Shown here: positions 33,960 through 42,236 of the stretch, one piece after another
Position numbering within the stretch: position 1 is the stretch's first letter
Layout of the letters: every line of letters starts with the position of its first letter
From: Candidatus Koribacter versatilis Ellin345
GTDB lineage: Bacteria; Acidobacteriota; Terriglobia; Terriglobales; Acidobacteriaceae
Assembly (NCBI RefSeq): GCF_000014005.1
Contig: NC_008009.1
Location: 3,224,001-3,288,000 of the forward strand
DNA length: 64,000 nt
Direction: 5' to 3'
The notes under the pieces: model-generated
Databases searched by the model: none
The model's input: only the letters and a program-made list of their open reading frames with translations
Told to the model about the DNA's origin: nothing
Program-made: the position numbers and the translations under genes

Positions 33960-34499
33960 GTGACCCATCCTACCCGCATGCTTCTCCTTGCAGCCGCCAC
34001 ATTTGCATGGCTCGCACCCATGGCGCTGACACAAGACTCGCGTCCTCTGGGCGATATTGCTCGCGATGTTCGCGCCCGCAAGGAAGCCAAGGCGACGGGT
34101 ATCGAGATGGCTCAAGGCGACGCTGTGACGGCGGATGCCAGTGTCCCGACGTCGCCTCGCCCAGATGGTGCCGCGACCCAGACCGACCCGACCAAGCTCG
34201 TCATCGCAGCGGGGACCAAGATCAAGATCGATACCCAAAATCAAATTGTCTCGGCAGCGGTGAGCGATGAATCCGGCGTGCTGGTTCCCGCACAGGCAAA
34301 GATCTCCTTCGATGTGAGCCCGGTGTACTTCGATCCGCGCTACACGCCGGCAGCAACCGCCCCGCAGAAGATGGTTCGCCTGACTTCAATCACGATCGGC
34401 GACAAGAGCTATGACGTGGACACCAACTCGGTGACCGTCCCCGATAGCATGCGCGAGGTGACGGTCACGCTGCGGCGACCTCTCACGCTGCCCCGATAA
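33960..34499 (+). CDS. Secreted protein of unknown function
   Basis: A 179-residue exported protein. The start is GTG 33960 with TGGAGG five bases upstream. The signal peptide (MLLLAAATFAWLAPMALTQ) ends near residue 26. The mature part starts with a charged helix (LGDIARDVRARKEAKATG), then a low-complexity linker rich in Ala/Thr/Pro, then a beta-rich domain of about 100 residues (IAAGTKIKIDTQNQIVSAAV, KMVRLTSITIGDKSYDVD). No known family recognised; the LGDIARxxRxxK start is reminiscent of acidobacterial secreted proteins. It ends at a bidirectional terminator. Confidence 0.7.
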   Translation: MTHPTRMLLLAAATFAWLAPMALTQDSRPLGDIARDVRARKEAKATGIEMAQGDAVTADASVPTSPRPDGAATQTDPTKLVIAAGTKIKIDTQNQIVSAAVSDESGVLVPAQAKISFDVSPVYFDPRYTPAATAPQKMVRLTSITIGDKSYDVDTNSVTVPDSMREVTVTLRRPLTLPR

Positions 34500-34505
34500 T
34501 CAAAA

Positions 34506-34536
34506 AAATCCCCATGCGCAGAATGCATGGGGATTT
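34506..34536. terminator. Bidirectional intrinsic terminator
   Basis: A perfect 12-bp stem AAATCCCCATGC / GCATGGGGATTT with a 7-base loop, flanked by A7 on the left and TTTCC on the right. It lies between the convergent stops at 34499 and 34554, so each strand reads a hairpin followed by T-rich sequence. Confidence 0.85.
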
Positions 34537-34553
34537 CCTACACTTGCGACAGC

Positions 34554-35801
34554 TTATTTTGGTTCTTCCGGCTTGTCTTTCTCAGATGCCGGCTTGGCCT
34601 TCTCCGGCTTCTGTTTGTTCGTTTCCGGCTGCGCAGCTTTTTCCTTGGCAGCAGGAGCATGCTCAGCAGGCTGTGCCTTGGGTTCCGCGGCCTTGCCGGC
34701 AGGTTCTGCACGATGACCAGCACCTTCCGACTGCGGCATTCCGGCCGACGATCCGGATTCCTTGGCTGCCGGACGCGGCGTAGCTGGTTCCGTCTGTTTG
34801 GCGCGAGCTCCGCTGTTTTCAGCGCCACTCGCAGGCTTCGTTGCCGTACGCTCGGTGCTCTTCGAAGGCTCCGTGCTCGGCTTGCTGCTTGCGCTGGCCT
34901 TGCCGGTTTCCGCGGCGGGCTTGTTTGCTTCGGTGGCTTTGCTCGTCTCGGCAGCCTTGCCGGTTTCTGCCGGCTTTGCAGGTTGTTTCGCCGCGTTCGC
35001 CTCCGGACGCGCCGCAGGTTTGGCCGTCTTCGGCGCAGTCTTGGCGTTGGCCTGGAGCACTTTCGGATCGATCTTGCCGCCGGCTGCTTTCGCCTGCACG
35101 GCATGGCTCATGTCGCCAGGCTTCGAGGTGGCTGCTACAGGCGGCTTGCCATTGTTGTTCTTGGCCAGCAGTTGTGGATTGCTCTTCGCTGCTTGCACAT
35201 GCTGTTTCTGTACGGGCGTAACATCCACCTTCTTCTGCTGCTTCGCCTGTACTTGCTTCGGCGTTGGCTTCGCCTGCGCACCACCTGGACCGTTGTAACT
35301 CACGCGCTCTACGGTTGTGTGGGTTACCACCTGCTTCTCATAAACATTCGTGATGTGAACGCTGGTTACGTTGTTCACGGCGCGGTTGTAGTAAAAGTCC
35401 CTGCCTCGCCATTCGCCACCGTAATAGCCGTCTGGAGTGTAGCCATAGCCGTAATCAACTCCGCCGTAGAAACCGACTTCGGGTCCCCAGTAGCCATCGT
35501 TCCAAGCGAAAGCCGACTGGTCATCATTCCAGCCCCAATAGCCCGGCGTCCAAAGCAGGCCGACTTCGGGAGGCTGCACCCATGTTCCCGGAACCCAGTA
35601 GTAGCCGTCATCGCTCCATGCCCAAAAGCCGGGCGTCCAGATGTAACCGACCGCGGGGATCGGCGGCTGGTCATAGACCGGCAGTGGTGGCGGCGCGACA
35701 CCGATAGAAATAGAGACACCGAATTGTGCGAACGAGAGCCCCGACAAGCCCAACACGATGAGCAGCAGCATCGCGGGATAAAGCAAGCGACGAATCTTCA
35801 T
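34554..35801 (-). CDS. WXXGXW/YXWGX-repeat secreted protein with long Ala/Lys/Pro tail
   Basis: A 415-residue exported protein, ATG 35801 behind AGGAGGGG. The signal peptide runs to about residue 25 (LGLSGLSFAQ). A repeat block at 35-140 contains YIWTPGFWAWSDD, YYWVPGTWVQPP, LLWTPGYWGWNDD and YWGPEVGFYGGVDYGYGY, matching the YXWGX/WXXGXW repeat family of secreted proteins. From about residue 190 the rest is low-complexity: Lys, Ala, Pro, Glu, Thr, with motifs like KPAETGKA repeating. The tail looks disordered and may bind nucleic acid or anionic polymers, but that is inference. The frame is open upstream to 36116, overlapping the divergent gene, without a ribosome-binding site. Confidence 0.75.
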   Translation of the reverse strand: MKIRRLLYPAMLLLIVLGLSGLSFAQFGVSISIGVAPPPLPVYDQPPIPAVGYIWTPGFWAWSDDGYYWVPGTWVQPPEVGLLWTPGYWGWNDDQSAFAWNDGYWGPEVGFYGGVDYGYGYTPDGYYGGEWRGRDFYYNRAVNNVTSVHITNVYEKQVVTHTTVERVSYNGPGGAQAKPTPKQVQAKQQKKVDVTPVQKQHVQAAKSNPQLLAKNNNGKPPVAATSKPGDMSHAVQAKAAGGKIDPKVLQANAKTAPKTAKPAARPEANAAKQPAKPAETGKAAETSKATEANKPAAETGKASASSKPSTEPSKSTERTATKPASGAENSGARAKQTEPATPRPAAKESGSSAGMPQSEGAGHRAEPAGKAAEPKAQPAEHAPAAKEKAAQPETNKQKPEKAKPASEKDKPEEPK

Positions 35802-36075
35802 GGACGTTCCCCTCCTGACGCGGCGGACGGCAAACGTCCCCCTCGCGTATATGAACGGAAGCGGCATTCGCACGCCGTGTTGTATCGCTGCCTCGCATAA
35901 GGTGTCATTCACAGGGCCGCAACACTGCGTCCGGCACCTTGTTGCCATTCCCGGCGGCGCCATACGGTACCCAAGTAATGATTGATTTTTCGCGGGTTCG
36001 GGTACCATGGCCTCTCGCAAATGCCTTATCTGCGGGTTCTCGCGCTTGCGTAACGCTCGTTGTTCGAGGTGCAGG

Positions 36076-36570
36076 ATGTACCGCTTACTCGCCCTTACCC
36101 TGCTGACGGCGGCCACTGCCGCCGCTCAAATTGATGTCGGCTATCGTCTGCATTCCAGCGAAGTACCGCGCGCCTCCAAACAGGAATGCGCGACCTCTCC
36201 GGCGCAGACTTATCCCTGTTTCGCAGATGTCACGCTTGGCGGCACGAAGTTCAATGTTGTCGCCTATGACGACCGCCGGCTCGTTCGCTATCTCTTCACG
36301 ACGGATGCGGCCTTCAGTACCAAGACTGGACTGCATGTCGGCGATTGGGTGGAAGTGGACGAAAAGGATGTCGTCCTGGTTCCGGGCTGGCACATCTGCG
36401 GGCCACGTACTGCTGATGGCTGGCGGTTAGTGTTCGGCTCTGATCTCGATGAATCGGAGAAACAAGTCACCTATGAAGACGGCACGCCGGTGAATTTCAT
36501 CCACACGATTGAGTCCTCGCCGAAGCGCGGGAAGCTGAGGATTGTGGGATTTGAGAAGGGCGAAGTCTAA
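36076..36570 (+). CDS. Small secreted protein, unknown function
   Basis: A 164-residue exported protein. ATG 36076 has GAGGTGCAGG upstream, and the first 18 residues (YRLLALTLLTAATAAAQ) form a signal peptide. The mature domain has four Cys (ATSPAQTYPCF, HICGP and two nearby) and an Asp/Tyr-rich beta pattern (VAYDDRRLVRYLFTT, GDWVEVDEKDVVLVPGW). No family recognised. An upstream-extended frame from 36007 begins with a Cys pair that looks zinc-ribbon-like but lacks support and removes the signal peptide. Its stop overlaps that of the HydG-type gene by four bases on the opposite strand. Confidence 0.65.
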   Translation: MYRLLALTLLTAATAAAQIDVGYRLHSSEVPRASKQECATSPAQTYPCFADVTLGGTKFNVVAYDDRRLVRYLFTTDAAFSTKTGLHVGDWVEVDEKDVVLVPGWHICGPRTADGWRLVFGSDLDESEKQVTYEDGTPVNFIHTIESSPKRGKLRIVGFEKGEV

Positions 36571-37964
36571 ACGAAGACGTCTCGCTCCCCGCGTTTAATT
36601 CGATTTAGCATCTGTGTGACAAACGCTCGCTGCGTCGGCGCCATCTTCTCCAACTGCATCTCGATCATGTGTTCACCCGCAACTCTGTTGGAGACGGAAT
36701 AGTCGCAGAGATATTCAAGCAGCGTGGTGAGGGCGTTGGTCTCGCAGTTGCGCGACATTACGTGGGGATGACTGGCGAGGTTTTTGAAGTCCGACCCGGT
36801 GCGGCCAACGCGATAGCAGGCTGTGCAGAATGACGGGATAAATCCCATCTCCGCTACTTCTTTCACGATCTCATCCAGTGGACGGTGATCACCAACCACG
36901 AACTGCCCGGCATCTTTGTCGATGGTGCTCTCGGAATAGCCGCCGGGATCGGTGCGGCTCCCGGCGGACATCTGCGAGATGCCGATTTCCAGACTCTTGC
37001 GACGAATTTCGGCCGGTTCGCGAGTGGACATCACCAGCCCGGTATACGGAACCGCTAATCGCAGGACTGCAATGATCTTCAGGAAGTCGTCGTCGGTCAC
37101 GGCATTTGGTGGGCGTGTGGCGAGCTTCGAACCTACGGCCGGCTCAATCCGCGGCACGCTGATGGTGTGCGAGCCTGCTCCGAAGGTTCGTTCCAGATCG
37201 CGAATGTGCTGCATGAGCGCCAAGGTCTCCCAACGCCAGTCGTAGAGGCCGTAGAGCACGCCCATGCCGACGTCGCCAACGCCGCTGGCCATGGCACGAT
37301 GCATGACCGCCGCTCGCCAATCGTAATCGGCCTTCTTGCCGGCCTTGTGCACCGCCGCGTAGGTCGGACGGTGATAGCTCTCCTGGAAGCACTGATAGAC
37401 GCCGAGCTTGGCTTCCCGCAACTGGTAGAACTGTTCGACCGTAGGCGGCGCGACATTCGCGTGTACGCGGCGGATCTCGCCCTTGGCGGACTTGGTCGCA
37501 TAGATGGTGGCGATGGACTCGAGAACGTAATTGAAATCGTTCTTCGGATACGCCTCGCCGGCGACCAGCAGGGTCCGCTTGTATCCCTGGTTGATGAGGA
37601 TGCGTGTCTCCTGCGCGATTTCTTCCTGCGAAAGCCAACGGCGACGGACTTCCTTATTGTCTTTCCGGAACGCGCAGTAGGAGCATTCATTGGTGCAGAG
37701 GTTCGAGATATAGAGCGGGGCGAAAAGCACCAGCCGCGAACCGTAGATCTCGTTCTTCACGAAGCGAGCAGCCTCGTACAATTCTTCACGCAGATCGCCG
37801 TCGGCGCACATGAGCACCGCGACCTCTCGCAATGTGAGTGCCTGCATGGAGACTGCTTTCTGGATGCAGTCCTGCACCATGCTCCTGTCGGCGCGGGCGG
37901 CCAGTTTCAGGGCCTGCTCGATCTCGCGCTCCTTGATGAAATCTGCGACAGACTTGATGTTCAT
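36567..37964 (-). CDS. HydG-type radical SAM enzyme (orphan; [FeFe]-hydrogenase maturase family)
   Basis: A 465-residue radical SAM enzyme. The N-terminal SAM cluster motif is CTNECSYC (Cys90, Cys94, Cys97) after a TIM-barrel entry helix, as in the ThiH/HydG tyrosine-lyase family. The C-terminal auxiliary-cluster motif is Cys380, Cys383 and Cys407, i.e. CX2CX23C; HydG proteins usually have CX2CX22C. HydG splits tyrosine to supply CO and cyanide for the hydrogenase active site. No HydE, HydF or hydrogenase gene is in the window. ATG 37964 follows GGAAG. It is divergent from the gene at 38059. Another tyrosine-lyase specificity is possible. Confidence 0.82.
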   Translation of the reverse strand: MNIKSVADFIKEREIEQALKLAARADRSMVQDCIQKAVSMQALTLREVAVLMCADGDLREELYEAARFVKNEIYGSRLVLFAPLYISNLCTNECSYCAFRKDNKEVRRRWLSQEEIAQETRILINQGYKRTLLVAGEAYPKNDFNYVLESIATIYATKSAKGEIRRVHANVAPPTVEQFYQLREAKLGVYQCFQESYHRPTYAAVHKAGKKADYDWRAAVMHRAMASGVGDVGMGVLYGLYDWRWETLALMQHIRDLERTFGAGSHTISVPRIEPAVGSKLATRPPNAVTDDDFLKIIAVLRLAVPYTGLVMSTREPAEIRRKSLEIGISQMSAGSRTDPGGYSESTIDKDAGQFVVGDHRPLDEIVKEVAEMGFIPSFCTACYRVGRTGSDFKNLASHPHVMSRNCETNALTTLLEYLCDYSVSNRVAGEHMIEMQLEKMAPTQRAFVTQMLNRIKRGERDVFV

Positions 37965-38058
37965 TGTGCTTCCATCATCAGGGCGAAGCGACCGGGGTGT
38001 CTGTGATGCAGCGCACATCCATGCACTGGCGCGAACCGAACAATTACAATGCGCAGAG

Positions 38059-39516
38059 ATGAACGATCGGGAAACGCAGCAATCCGCCATATTGAATGCA
38101 CTGCGCTGGCTGCGCGCGCATTGGCTTGCGTTTCTGATCTGTTCTGGCGCGATTTTGATTCCGTGCTTCTGGCACCAGCAAGTGCAGGCCGCGGATTTGG
38201 GCAGCCATCTCTACAATGCATGGCTGTCGCAGTCGGTGGAGCGGGACCTGCTGCCGGGACTTTCTCTGGAGCCTTTGCACACTAACATTCTGATTGACCT
38301 GCTCCTGGGCAAACTGCTGCCTTCTGTAGGCGTGGTGGCTACGCAGCGCATCGTGGCATCACTTTGCGTACTGGTCTTCTTCTGGGGAGCGTTCGCGCTG
38401 GCATCCGCCGCCGCAAGGGAGGCGGCGTGGAGCGTGGTCCCGCTGCTGGCGATGTTCGCTTACGGCGTGATCTTCCACTGGGGATTCTTGAACTTCTATC
38501 TCTCGGTGGGATTCTCGTTGTTCGCGCTGGCGATTGTGGTGTGCGGGAATTTACGCGAGTTTCTATTGCTGCCGGTATTGCTCGTGCTGTCGGCGCTGGC
38601 GCATCCGATGGGCGCGGCTTGCCTTGTAGCGCTCGCGATTTATCTCATCGGCCTGCGATGGCTCTCGTTGAGATCGCAGCTTTTCTTGACGTCCGCGCTG
38701 CTGGCCCTCGCGTTCGTGCTGCGCTGGTACGTGGTGCGGCACGTTGAAGTCCTGCCGCGCGAGATCAGCCAGTTCTGGCTTCTCGGGGCTGACCAACTCT
38801 ACGTCTTCGGACGCGGCTATCTGTGGATTTCCGGCGCGACGCTGACGCTGTGCGCAATGTGTATTGCCCTTGCCTGGCGTCGGGAACGCCATTCGAAGTG
38901 GCTGCAGTTCTATCTCGTGATTGCGTTGGTGGTCTGCTTCGCTCCGGGTGGCCTGCACAGCGAAGATACCTTTGGCATGATGGGCTTCCTGCCGGACCGC
39001 GGGTCGCTCTACTCAGCCGTGGCCCTCACCGTCCTTGTGGCAAATTGCCGTCCGCGTCTCTGGTTCCCGGTCGCGACGGCGGCACTCGCGGTACCGTTTT
39101 TTGCAGCGCTTCATCATGACACCGGAATCCTGCAACAGCGCGTGCAGATCGTTTCCGCGCTGGTGCGTCAACAACCCGAAGGGCGCCGCATGATCAGCCT
39201 GGTGCAACCAGTGCCGGGCTGGCGCATTCACGAGGACCATTCCGTTGACCGCGCCTGTATCGGCTATTGCTATTCGTACACCAACTACGAACCGAGCACC
39301 AGCCAGTTCCGGCTGCGCGCGGAGCCGGACAACCGATTCGTGCTCGTGGATAACGACGCCATTGATCGGATTAAAGAGGGCCAGTACGTAATACAGCCGC
39401 GCGATCTCCCCGTTTCCCAAATCTATGCGTGCGGAGATCACGTGAATGATCTTTGCGTTGCAGAGTTGCACGCCGGGCAGAAGAATGGGGACCTGCCGCA
39501 CTTAACGGCGCCCTAG
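38059..39516 (+). CDS. Multi-pass membrane protein, GT-C-like (DLxxH loop)
   Basis: A 485-residue protein with about ten transmembrane helices. The first loop after helix 1 carries QAADLGSHLYNAWL, matching the Asp-Leu-x-x-His loop of GT-C-fold and PTPS-related membrane proteins and the protein at 8610. A soluble C-terminal part of about 150 residues (from HHDTGILQQ) contains several Cys (DRACIGYCYSY, YACGDHVND) that may form disulfides outside the cell. The role as glycosyltransferase is inferred from topology only. The stop overlaps the stop of the MidA-like gene by four bases (CTAG) in convergent orientation. Confidence 0.6.
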   Translation: MNDRETQQSAILNALRWLRAHWLAFLICSGAILIPCFWHQQVQAADLGSHLYNAWLSQSVERDLLPGLSLEPLHTNILIDLLLGKLLPSVGVVATQRIVASLCVLVFFWGAFALASAAAREAAWSVVPLLAMFAYGVIFHWGFLNFYLSVGFSLFALAIVVCGNLREFLLLPVLLVLSALAHPMGAACLVALAIYLIGLRWLSLRSQLFLTSALLALAFVLRWYVVRHVEVLPREISQFWLLGADQLYVFGRGYLWISGATLTLCAMCIALAWRRERHSKWLQFYLVIALVVCFAPGGLHSEDTFGMMGFLPDRGSLYSAVALTVLVANCRPRLWFPVATAALAVPFFAALHHDTGILQQRVQIVSALVRQQPEGRRMISLVQPVPGWRIHEDHSVDRACIGYCYSYTNYEPSTSQFRLRAEPDNRFVLVDNDAIDRIKEGQYVIQPRDLPVSQIYACGDHVNDLCVAELHAGQKNGDLPHLTAP

Positions 39517-40625
39517 CGGCTAAACGATAAGCCACTCAACTGGCCGCCTTGAATTCCACGCGCAAGCACCAGGGCGTGAAAGCGCTCGCCCATCTCTTCG
39601 GGAGAGATCAGGTGTTTCAATTGCATCGCAACCTTCGCGCGCTCCTGCGGCAGCACGCAGGACTCGAAGGCATCGGCAAATTCGGTCTGCTGGCCAACGC
39701 CGAGCAAGAACTGCGATTGGGTTACGAGTCCGAGCGACGTCATTCCGTTCTTTTCGGCGACCCCTTGCAGCGCCGTGAAGTTCACATGCGTCGTGATGTC
39801 CTGTTCACCCGGCGCTTCGTATGGATTTGCGGAAGCCTGGTGTTCGCGGAATGTCATCAGGGTGTCGAGATGGCGTCCGGCTAGCTGCTGCTCGCGGGTA
39901 TAGCCGTAGTCGATGAAGAGCGCGAAGCCGCGACGCTCCGCAAAAGCATGGGCAATCTTCTCCATCCACTCCTGGGATTGCATCGCTACTTCCACTCTCC
40001 CGCGACTCTCCGGAGGCACGCTGTAATCCCGCAGGTATTGCACATGGTCGTGAGGTGGCTGCACCCATCGGTCGATGAAGTGGCCTTTATCCTCGGCAAT
40101 GTAGAGTTCTCCGGCCCTCGACAGGAGTTCCACGGGAATCGCGTCGAAGAACTCGTTGCCGAACATGACGAGCGAATCACCGCAATTGCTCGCGGCCGCT
40201 TCAAGACCCTCGTAGACGCTCACCCGCGAGTCCCCCGCGAACCGCTCTCTCAATCTCGCCCGCAGACTCGGCGAGCTTTCCACCAGCCAATACCGCAGCG
40301 CTTTCGCAAACTCGGGGAACTTCTTCCCTGCCCAATCCAGCACATCCTGCCCGAACAGTCCGCGGCCCGGGCCAAGCTCGACGAGATCCATCTGCCCGGG
40401 CGATCCGAGCAGACGCCACATTTCTTCGAACTGCCGGCATAACAATCGTCCGAAGACGGCATGGACATCGCTCGAGGTGTAGAAATCCCCAGCTTTGCCG
40501 AACTTCTCACGCGGCCGTGAATAGTAGCCGAGCTCCGGATGATAGAGACACAGCTCCATGTAACGCGAGAACGGGATCGGCCCGTCGCGCCGGATGATGT
40601 CGATGATGACTTCGCGCAAGCTCAA
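39513..40625 (-). CDS. MidA/NDUFAF7-type SAM-dependent methyltransferase
   Basis: A 370-residue class I methyltransferase. The SAM-binding loop is MDLVELGPGRGLFGQD, preceded by the typical FGKAGDFYTSSDVHAVFGRLL start of the DUF185/MidA family, with GNEFFDAIPV and DYGYTREQQ downstream. In mitochondria the family dimethylates an Arg of complex I subunit NDUFS2; in bacteria the substrate is uncertain. It is second in a two-gene unit, overlapping the small upstream gene by ATGA. Confidence 0.9.
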   Translation of the reverse strand: MSLREVIIDIIRRDGPIPFSRYMELCLYHPELGYYSRPREKFGKAGDFYTSSDVHAVFGRLLCRQFEEMWRLLGSPGQMDLVELGPGRGLFGQDVLDWAGKKFPEFAKALRYWLVESSPSLRARLRERFAGDSRVSVYEGLEAAASNCGDSLVMFGNEFFDAIPVELLSRAGELYIAEDKGHFIDRWVQPPHDHVQYLRDYSVPPESRGRVEVAMQSQEWMEKIAHAFAERRGFALFIDYGYTREQQLAGRHLDTLMTFREHQASANPYEAPGEQDITTHVNFTALQGVAEKNGMTSLGLVTQSQFLLGVGQQTEFADAFESCVLPQERAKVAMQLKHLISPEEMGERFHALVLARGIQGGQLSGLSFSR

Positions 40626-40912
40626 TGTTTGGTCCGGTAATCGCGCACGTTCTGCGGCGTGTGGGTGAACATCTCGACAAAGTAGTCGTGCATGCAGTCA
40701 TACAACTGCCGCTGGAAGGTCCATGCAAACTGCGGGTGATCGAGGTCTCGCGGATGCACTTCGAAATAATAGGTGTGCACTGGAACCGGCGGGTCCTTGA
40801 ACTTGATGATGACTTCCACGCACTCGCCTTTCTCGCGCGCGTCAAATGCCAGCAGCGGATGTTCATACTGCCGCAGGTGACTCAGCACGCGCTCCAGGCG
40901 AGGATTGGCCAT
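40622..40912 (-). CDS. Small conserved-looking hypothetical, co-transcribed with the MidA gene
   Basis: A 96-residue soluble protein beginning MANPRLERVLSHLRQYEHP. It is a mixed alpha/beta sequence with a central strand pair (GECVEVIIKFKD, PVPVHTYYFEVH) and a C-terminal helix rich in aromatics (FAWTFQRQLYDCMHDYFVEMF). No family recognised. The stop overlaps the start of the MidA-type methyltransferase (ATGA), so the two are translated together. A start ten codons upstream is possible but has a poor context. Confidence 0.7.
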   Translation of the reverse strand: MANPRLERVLSHLRQYEHPLLAFDAREKGECVEVIIKFKDPPVPVHTYYFEVHPRDLDHPQFAWTFQRQLYDCMHDYFVEMFTHTPQNVRDYRTKH

Positions 40913-40990
40913 GATTCGATTGTACCGAGAGGCTGCAAACAAATTAGGCGGATGGAAGATCCATCCGCCTCTGTCCGGAGAGACAGGAAC

Positions 40991-42232
40991 TTATTCGTAC
41001 CGCAGAGCCTCAATCGGATTTAACCGGGAAGCTTTGATCGCCGGCAGCATGCCACTCACGATACCGACAATGATGAGAATGACCGTTGCAACTATGAGTG
41101 TGCTTGGATCGATGATCAGCCGGATGTCAGCGGCTTCCGCATTCTTCGCAATCGCGCTGTAGAACGTCAGCCGGCCCACGCTAAACGAAACGATGTAGGC
41201 GAATGCGATTCCAATCGCGCCGCCCATGAACGTGATAGTCAGTGCCTCGGCGAGGAATTGGAAGAGGATGTCGCGTTTGCGTCCGCCGAGCGCCTTCTCG
41301 ACGCCGATTTCGCGCGTACGCTGCGTCACGGAAACAAGCATGATGTTCATCAAGCCCACACCGCCGATTCCCAGCGTCAGGGTGCCGATGAACGCCAACA
41401 GGATTTTCAAACCCATGGTGATGATCTCGAACTGCTTCACCTGTTTCATGGCGTCGAAGACGAAGATCGCGCGATTATCGTCGGGTTTGAAACCATGCGC
41501 ATCAGCCAGCGTCGTGCGGATACCGCGCTCCACCATCTCGTACTGATCGGTCTCGTAGTCAATCCAGATGCCATCGAGGTAGTGCGTGTCCTTAAGGTCG
41601 CCCATGGTCGAGAACGGAATGTAAATCTGGCGATTGATGTCGTTGTCGCCTTCCTGCATGCGCGCTTCGATGATGCCGATGACTTCGAACGAAATCCCGT
41701 TGATGCGAATGCGCTGGCCCAACGCGTATGCGCCGGAAAAGAGCTTCGTCTTCGCCTCGGAGCCGATCACCGCCACGCGCCCCTTCTGCGCCAGGTCCTC
41801 TTCATTGAAAAACCGACCAGTGTCCACATTGACGTTCTGGATCCGCGCTATGTTCGGGTACGAACCCGTAACCTGGAAGTTGTAACTGCGCGTGTCATTT
41901 GCAACCGTGGTCTGCTGATAAGCCACCGGCGAAATTCTCTTTACCATTGGAACGTTGGTCGCGAGGCGATCCAAGTCTTCCATAGTGAAGCGCACCTGGC
42001 TGCCGGCCTTTTGTCCGCCGGCCTGCTGGGAGGTGCGTCCTGGGAAGACGCCGATCAGCTTCACGCCGAAGTGCGAGAAAATCGTTGTGATCGCGCGGCC
42101 AAAGCCGGAGCCGTAGGCGAGGAGCAATACCACCGTGGCGATGCCCCATGCCATGCCCAGCATGGTGAGTGCGGTGCGCCGGCGGTTGTGCCGCATGGCG
42201 CTGTTTGCCTGTTGAAGCAGATCGCGAACCAT
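40991..42232 (-). CDS. MacB/FtsX-type ABC transporter permease (second of two)
   Basis: A 413-residue integral membrane permease of the MacB class: one N-terminal helix (about 20-40; MLGMAWGIATVVLLLAYGSG), a periplasmic domain to about 285, then three C-terminal helices with the characteristic VTQRTREIGVEKALGGRKRDI motif, the coupling helix region, and ending SRLNPIEALRYE. Such permeases work with a separate or fused ATPase and often a TolC-type outer channel to extrude peptides or lipids. No ATPase or fusion protein is adjacent. It lies 4 bases after the first permease. Confidence 0.88.
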   Translation of the reverse strand: MVRDLLQQANSAMRHNRRRTALTMLGMAWGIATVVLLLAYGSGFGRAITTIFSHFGVKLIGVFPGRTSQQAGGQKAGSQVRFTMEDLDRLATNVPMVKRISPVAYQQTTVANDTRSYNFQVTGSYPNIARIQNVNVDTGRFFNEEDLAQKGRVAVIGSEAKTKLFSGAYALGQRIRINGISFEVIGIIEARMQEGDNDINRQIYIPFSTMGDLKDTHYLDGIWIDYETDQYEMVERGIRTTLADAHGFKPDDNRAIFVFDAMKQVKQFEIITMGLKILLAFIGTLTLGIGGVGLMNIMLVSVTQRTREIGVEKALGGRKRDILFQFLAEALTITFMGGAIGIAFAYIVSFSVGRLTFYSAIAKNAEAADIRLIIDPSTLIVATVILIIVGIVSGMLPAIKASRLNPIEALRYE

Positions 42233-42236
42233 AGCT

